A stretch of 18,413 nucleotides of DNA from Actinomycetes bacterium. GTDB taxonomy: Bacteria; Actinomycetota; Acidimicrobiia; Acidimicrobiales; RAAP-2. Below the pieces are notes generated by a model. That model saw only the letters and a program-made list of their open reading frames with translations. It did no database searches and was not told the origin of the DNA. Positions 14,871-18,413 of this stretch are shown piece after piece. Location of the stretch: assembly GCA_021781315.1 (NCBI GenBank), contig JAJXXB010000188.1, positions 1-18,413 of the forward strand. Reading direction: 5' to 3'. The stretch's first letter is position 1; the number at the start of each line of letters is the position of its first letter. A program made the position numbers and the translations under genes.

Positions 14871-15574
14871 TGCTCGAGGTCTCCAACGCCGTCGTGCGCT
14901 ACGGCGCGATCACCGCGCTGCACGGTATCAGTTTCAACGTCCAGGCCGGTGAGATCGTGGCCCTGCTGGGAGCCAACGGTGCCGGCAAGTCGACGACGCT
15001 GCGCATGCTGTCGGGTCTGCACGCGCCCGTCGAGGGAGCGATCGTCTTTGAGGGCCACGACGTTTCACGCACCAAGGCTCACGACTTCACCAAGCTCGGA
15101 ATTAGCCACGTGCCCGAGGGGCGCCGGATATTCCCGCAGATGACGGTGGAGGAGAACCTCGAGATGGGCGCCTTCGGCCGTCGCGGTGCCTTCAGCGACG
15201 ACATGGAGAAGATGTACGAGACGTTCCCGATTCTCAAGGAACGCCGCAAGCAGCTGGGCGGCAACCTCTCGGGCGGTGAGCAGCAGATGCTCGCGATCGC
15301 GCGCGCCCTGATGAGCCAGCCCCGTCTCCTATTGCTCGACGAGCCCTCGATGGGTCTCGCGCCGATGATCGTCGAGACCATCTTTCGCATCATCGGTGAC
15401 ATCCGCGCATCGGGCACGACGGTCTTCCTGGTCGAGCAGAACGCCGCTCAGGCGTTGCGCCTGGCCGATCGCGGCTACGTCATGGAGAACGGGCGCATCG
15501 TCTTCGAAGACTCGGCCGACCGACTCCTCACCGACGAGCGCGTGCGCGCGGTCTACCTCGGCGAATCCGTCTAG
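14870..15574 (+). CDS. livF: branched-chain amino-acid ABC transporter ATPase LivF
   Basis: The second ABC ATPase, 234 residues. Walker A is GANGAGKS (34-41), VPEGRRIFP (81-89) is the LivF-typical stretch after the Q-loop, the signature is NLSGGEQQ (132-139), Walker B is LLLLDEP (153-159), and VEQNA replaces the IEHDM of LivG. GGAGGGG (14858-14864) is 5 bases before the ATG at 14870, which overlaps the livG stop (TGATG). A GTG at 14867 would add one residue but sits too close to the ribosome-binding site. The stop shares its last base with the start of the next small gene. Confidence 0.95.
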   Translation: MLEVSNAVVRYGAITALHGISFNVQAGEIVALLGANGAGKSTTLRMLSGLHAPVEGAIVFEGHDVSRTKAHDFTKLGISHVPEGRRIFPQMTVEENLEMGAFGRRGAFSDDMEKMYETFPILKERRKQLGGNLSGGEQQMLAIARALMSQPRLLLLDEPSMGLAPMIVETIFRIIGDIRASGTTVFLVEQNAAQALRLADRGYVMENGRIVFEDSADRLLTDERVRAVYLGESV

Positions 15575-15762
15575 TGCACCGCGTGGCCACGCTGACGTGT
15601 CCACGCTGTGCGACTGCCCACGACGTGCAGCCGCCACTCGACGCCTGCCAGTGGGCCTACGACTGTCCGGGATGCGGCGAGAGGATCACGCCGCTTCCGG
15701 GCGACTGCTGCGTGTTCTGCTCGTACTCGGACGTGCGCTGCGACTACGCGAGCGAGACATAG
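15574..15762 (+). CDS. GDCCVxC-family cysteine-rich mini-protein
   Basis: A 62-residue protein with nine cysteines: a CPRC pair (C9, C12), C25, a CPGC pair (C31, C34), then GDCCVFC (43-49; C45, C46, C49) and C56. The first two pairs look like a zinc ribbon. The GDCCVxC block is the hallmark of a small family annotated in databases as GDCCVxC domain-containing (seleno)protein, in which some members use selenocysteine. Here every position is a TGC cysteine codon. Function is unknown to me; metal or thiol/redox chemistry is an inference from the cysteines. The GTG at 15574 overlaps the last base of the livF TAG. A GTG at 15583 would shorten it by three residues. The tight overlap suggests co-transcription with the liv operon. 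Its end runs into the MFS promoter region. Confidence 0.78.
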   Translation: MHRVATLTCPRCATAHDVQPPLDACQWAYDCPGCGERITPLPGDCCVFCSYSDVRCDYASET

Positions 15763-15781
15763 TCTCGAGCGGTCGCCGATA

Positions 15782-15805
15782 TAGTTGCTTGTAGGCAAGC
15801 AACTA
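15782..15805. promoter_or_regulatory. probable MarR operator upstream of the MFS gene
   Basis: TAGTTGCTTG (15782-15791) and CAAGCAACTA (15796-15805) are perfect 10-bp inverse repeats around TAGG. This size and symmetry fit a MarR-dimer site. It ends 13 bp before the MFS ATG and covers a candidate -10 TATAGT (15780-15785); the corresponding -35 is weak. A bound repressor would occlude the promoter. The MarR gene lies immediately downstream of the MFS gene, so the operator would control both. Confidence 0.8.
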
Positions 15806-15818
15806 ATAGGGAGGCGAC

Positions 15819-17588
15819 ATGGCCCTGGGGTCACTGCGAGAGTCGCACGCCGATCGCTACAAGTGGATCGCGTTGACCAACACGACGCTCGGCATCTTCA
15901 TGGCGACGATCAACTCGTCGATCATCCTGATCTCGCTGCCGGCCATCTTCAAGGGCATCGGCATCAACCCGCTCTCGCCGGGAAACGTGGGTTACCTGCT
16001 CTGGCTCTTGCAGGGGTATCTGCTGGTGACCGCGGTGCTCGTGATCAGCCTGGGCCGTCTGGGAGACATCATGGGGCGGGTGCGGATCTTCAACGTCGGA
16101 TTCGCGGTCTTCTCGGTGGCGTCGATCGCTCTGGCGCTGGACCCCTTTCGCGGCGGCGCGGGAGCTCTCTGGCTGGTGCTGATTCGTCTGGTCCAGGGGG
16201 TGGGCGGTGCGATGCTGTTCGCCAACTCGAGCGCCATCCTCGTCGACGCGTTCCCCCCGGAGCAGCGCGGTCTCGCCATGGGGATCAACCAAGTCGCCGC
16301 CATCGGCGGATCTTTCATCGGCCTGATCCTCGGCGGCCTGCTCTCGATCGGCGACTGGCGACTGGTCTTTTGGGTCTCGGTGCCCTTCGGGCTCCTCGGC
16401 ACCTTCTGGAGCTATCACAGCCTGCGCGACAACGGCATCCGGGCCGCGGCGCGCATCGACTGGTGGGGCAACGCGACGTTCGCGGTGGGGCTGACCTCGC
16501 TGCTGGGTGCCATCGTCTACGGGATCCAGCCCTACGGGACCTCGGCCATGGGCTGGGGCTCGCCACGAGTGCTGACCCTCTTCGCCGTCGGCATCGTCCT
16601 GCTCGTCGCGTTCTTGGTCATCGAGACGCGCGTCGAGTCGCCGATGTTCAACTTGCACCTCTTCACCGTGCGGGCCTTCGCCACGGGGTCGATCGCGGGA
16701 CTTCTCACGGCCATCGCCCGCGGCGGACTGCAGTTCATGCTGATCATCTGGCTCCAGGGCCTGTGGCTGCCCCTGCACGGATATGCGTACAGCGCGACGC
16801 CGCTGTGGGCCGGTATCTACCTGCTGCCGCTCACGCTGGGATTCCTCGTCGCGGGTCCGGTCTCGGGCTACCTGTCGGATCGTCACGGCGCGCGCATCCT
16901 CTCCACGCTCGGCCTGGTGATCTTCGGCGCGTCCTTCGCGGGGCTGTTGCTCGTGCCGACGAACTTCTCCTACTGGGTGTTCGCGGTGCTGGTGGCGGCC
17001 AACGGCCTGGGCGGCGGCATGTTCTCGGCGCCCAACACCACCGCGATCATGAACGCGGTCCCCGCCGACCAGCGCGGCAGCGCCGCCGGCATCCAGGCCG
17101 CCTTCATGAACTCGGGGATGGTTCTCTCCATCGGCGTCTTCTTCTCACTGATGATCGTGGGCCTCACCAGCACGCTGCCGGGGTCGATGTATCGCGGGCT
17201 GACGAGCCACGGGGTGTCGTCCGGCCTGGCCCACTCGATTGCCAACATGCCCGCGGTCGGCAGCCTCTTCTCCTCCTTCCTCGGATTTAACCCGTTGGGC
17301 CAACTGCTCGGTAGCCAGGCCGCCGCGCACGTGACGAGCGCGCAGTGGCACGTGCTGACCGGCAAGAGCTTCTTTCCGAGCCTGATCGAGTCGCCCTTCC
17401 ACCACGGGCTGCTGATCGTCTTTGGCATGGCGATACTGATGTCGGTGATCGGAGCGGTCTTCTCGGCGCTGCGCGGGAGCCGCTTCGTCTACTCCGAACA
17501 CGAGATCTCTGAGCGCCTCGACGAGATCAACCTCGGCGCCGGCGCGGTGCCCGGCGAGATCGCCGTCGAGACCGACGTGGTGCGCTGA
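15819..17588 (+). CDS. MFS drug-efflux transporter (DHA2, 14-helix type)
   Basis: A 589-residue proton-coupled exporter with about 14 hydrophobic segments. Motif [14 protein letters not shown] (79-91), follows TM2. The first helix reads [18 protein letters not shown] (27-44), the counterpart of the DHA2 signature LDxTIVNVALP, but with Asn in place of the usual membrane Asp. A second cytoplasmic motif, [11 protein letters not shown], begins the second half. A long loop (about 450-530) precedes the last helix, and the C-terminus is a soluble acidic tail of about 45 residues. GGGAGG (15809-15814) lies 4 bases before the ATG. The stop overlaps the MarR gene (TGATG). A role in exporting a toxic organic compound is inferred from family and regulator; the substrate is unknown. 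Confidence 0.88.
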   Translation: MALGSLRESHADRYKWIALTNTTLGIFMATINSSIILISLPAIFKGIGINPLSPGNVGYLLWLLQGYLLVTAVLVISLGRLGDIMGRVRIFNVGFAVFSVASIALALDPFRGGAGALWLVLIRLVQGVGGAMLFANSSAILVDAFPPEQRGLAMGINQVAAIGGSFIGLILGGLLSIGDWRLVFWVSVPFGLLGTFWSYHSLRDNGIRAAARIDWWGNATFAVGLTSLLGAIVYGIQPYGTSAMGWGSPRVLTLFAVGIVLLVAFLVIETRVESPMFNLHLFTVRAFATGSIAGLLTAIARGGLQFMLIIWLQGLWLPLHGYAYSATPLWAGIYLLPLTLGFLVAGPVSGYLSDRHGARILSTLGLVIFGASFAGLLLVPTNFSYWVFAVLVAANGLGGGMFSAPNTTAIMNAVPADQRGSAAGIQAAFMNSGMVLSIGVFFSLMIVGLTSTLPGSMYRGLTSHGVSSGLAHSIANMPAVGSLFSSFLGFNPLGQLLGSQAAAHVTSAQWHVLTGKSFFPSLIESPFHHGLLIVFGMAILMSVIGAVFSALRGSRFVYSEHEISERLDEINLGAGAVPGEIAVETDVVR

Positions 17589-18031
17589 TGAGCGACGTCG
17601 ATTGGGAGGCGGCACTGGCCACGCGACTCCAGGTCGCGGTCTCGCGTCTGATGCGCGCGATTCGCCAGCACGGCGCGGCCGGTCTCACCCCGTCGCAGAT
17701 CTCGGCGCTCGCCTCGATCAAGGTCCACGGGCCCCTGCGGCTCAGTCAGCTCGCGAGCCTCGAGTCGGTGGGCGCACCGGCGGCCACGCGCGTCGTCGCC
17801 TCGCTCGAGGACCTGGGACTGGTGGAGCGCCACGACGACGTCGCGGACCGTCGGGCCAGCCTGGTCGGGCTCACCGCACTGGGCCAGGCGACGCTCGAGG
17901 AGCTGCGTCACGAGCGCACCGCGGGACTGAGCGCCAACCTCGCGCAACTGACGGCGCGCGAGCGCACGTTGATCGAGGCGGCTCTGCCCGTGCTCGAGCG
18001 TTTGGCCCAAGAGGAGCCCGTCGAGGAGTAG
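17588..18031 (+). CDS. MarR-family transcriptional regulator
   Basis: A 147-residue winged helix-turn-helix dimer protein. The recognition region is GPLRLSQLASLESVGAPAATRVVASLEDLGLV (48-79). The wing is DRRASLVGLTALG (88-100), with the characteristic Asp-Arg-Arg. Flanking helices (1-30 and 100-145) form the dimer interface. MarR proteins usually repress a neighbouring efflux gene and release DNA on binding an aromatic ligand. Here the ATG overlaps the MFS stop by one base, so both are on one transcript, and the palindrome at 15782-15805 is the likely site of autoregulation. No ligand can be deduced. Confidence 0.92.
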   Translation: MSDVDWEAALATRLQVAVSRLMRAIRQHGAAGLTPSQISALASIKVHGPLRLSQLASLESVGAPAATRVVASLEDLGLVERHDDVADRRASLVGLTALGQATLEELRHERTAGLSANLAQLTARERTLIEAALPVLERLAQEEPVEE

Positions 18032-18095
18032 GTCACGACGATTGGTGCCAATGTCTGGCGATCGGCGACATGTTGTGACGTCGACAAGGAGAGAC

Positions 18096-18413
18096 ATGGA
18101 CCAATCTTTCGTACACCCGGGCGCCTGTTGGCGCGACCTCGTCGACGTGTTCGCGGCCGGCATCGATCGCGTACTTCTGTATGGCCCGCCGGGCACCGGC
18201 AAGACCTTCGCGGCGCTGCACCTCGGCGTGGCCGACGTCGCCGAACGCCTGGTGTGCACCGAGGACCTGGCGAGTGGCGACGTGACCGGGACCTGGATGC
18301 CCGCGGGGGCGACCTGGCACTTCTACGAGGGCCCCGCCATGCGCGCCTGGCGCGCCCGCGGGGGACGTGGAGGCCGACTGGTCGTCGATGAGATCGACCG
18401 GGCCTCGGGCGAC
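18096..18413 (+). CDS. MoxR/AAA_5-like AAA+ ATPase, 5' part
   Basis: The first 106 residues of an AAA+ ATPase that continues past the window. Walker A is GPPGTGKT (30-37) and Walker B is LVVDEIDRASGD (95-106). Between them, CTEDLASGDVTGTWMPAGATWHFYEGPAMRAW resembles the MoxR/AAA_5 (dynein-related) group, whose members act as chaperone-like remodelers, often with a von Willebrand A-domain partner. AAGGAGA (18086-18092) sits 3 bases before the ATG at 18096. It is preceded by a 64-bp spacer after the MarR gene with no clear terminator or promoter, so read-through from the MFS-MarR unit is possible. The role depends on downstream genes not visible here. Confidence 0.82.
   Translation, partial: MDQSFVHPGACWRDLVDVFAAGIDRVLLYGPPGTGKTFAALHLGVADVAERLVCTEDLASGDVTGTWMPAGATWHFYEGPAMRAWRARGGRGGRLVVDEIDRASGD

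Noticed and set aside
15700..15722. Selenocysteine in the GDCCVxC protein
   Set aside because: All relevant codons are TGC and there is no in-frame TGA, so this member is a plain cysteine form.
15753..15767. Inverted repeat CGAGAC-ATA-GTCTCG at the end of the GDCCVxC gene
   Set aside because: Stem of only 6 bp with a 3-base loop and no T-tract; too small to call a terminator, and part of it is coding.
15785..17290. A 501-codon + strand frame overlapping the MFS gene
   Set aside because: Arg/Gly/His-rich shadow of the transporter; the MFS frame has the ribosome-binding site, membrane helices and motif A.
18041..18052. Short palindrome ATTGG-TG-CCAAT after the MarR gene
   Set aside because: Five-bp arms are expected by chance, and it does not resemble the MarR operator at 15782-15805 or sit on a clear promoter.

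Overview
The window is high-GC, almost wall-to-wall coding DNA, with many GTG/TTG starts and 4-bp NTGA gene overlaps. The order miaB-miaA-dapF-hflX-(...)-lexA is the one known from Actinomycetota, and the SOS-box type (CGAAC-N4-GTTCG) is the Gram-positive/actinobacterial one. I infer a free-living actinobacterium; a deep-branching class such as Acidimicrobiia would fit, but nothing here fixes the class.

Region 1 (about 2-9606, all + strand) reads as one long housekeeping operon or a few overlapping ones. It holds the 3' end of a D,D-carboxypeptidase, homoserine kinase (thrB), an RhtA-type threonine/homoserine exporter, two tRNA-A37 modification enzymes (miaB, miaA), diaminopimelate epimerase (dapF), the ribosome-associated GTPase hflX, and the succinylase-branch lysine/diaminopimelate genes dapC, dapD and dapE. 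The theme is aspartate-family amino acids (threonine, lysine/DAP) plus peptidoglycan and translation quality. Adjacent genes mostly overlap by the stop/start tetranucleotide, which implies translational coupling.

Region 2 (9603-10495) is the SOS repressor lexA on the - strand, convergent with dapE, and its control region. That region has one perfect LexA box at the lexA -10/ribosome-binding site and a second, near-perfect box 41 bp upstream over the predicted -35. The rest of the spacer probably carries the promoter of the next operon.

Region 3 (10496-15762, + strand) is a complete branched-chain/hydrophobic amino-acid ABC importer: binding protein, two permeases and two ATPases (livJHMGF). 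A perfect 18-bp hairpin separates the binding-protein gene from the permeases. The operon ends in a cysteine-rich mini-protein of the GDCCVxC family, whose start overlaps the stop of livF.

Region 4 (15782-18031) is a drug-efflux type MFS transporter followed by its overlapping MarR-family regulator. A perfect 10+4+10 inverted repeat in the MFS promoter is the likely MarR operator. Region 5 (18096-end) is the start of a MoxR/AAA_5-like ATPase that runs off the window.

I saw no tRNA, rRNA, CRISPR, transposase, phage or toxin-antitoxin module. Most of the window is conserved core genome. The points worth a second look are regulatory architecture (double LexA boxes, hairpin in liv, MarR palindrome), the GDCCVxC mini-protein, the LivJ without a lipobox, and the insertion of dapC-dapD-dapE between hflX and lexA. 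No convincing new defence or mobile system is visible.
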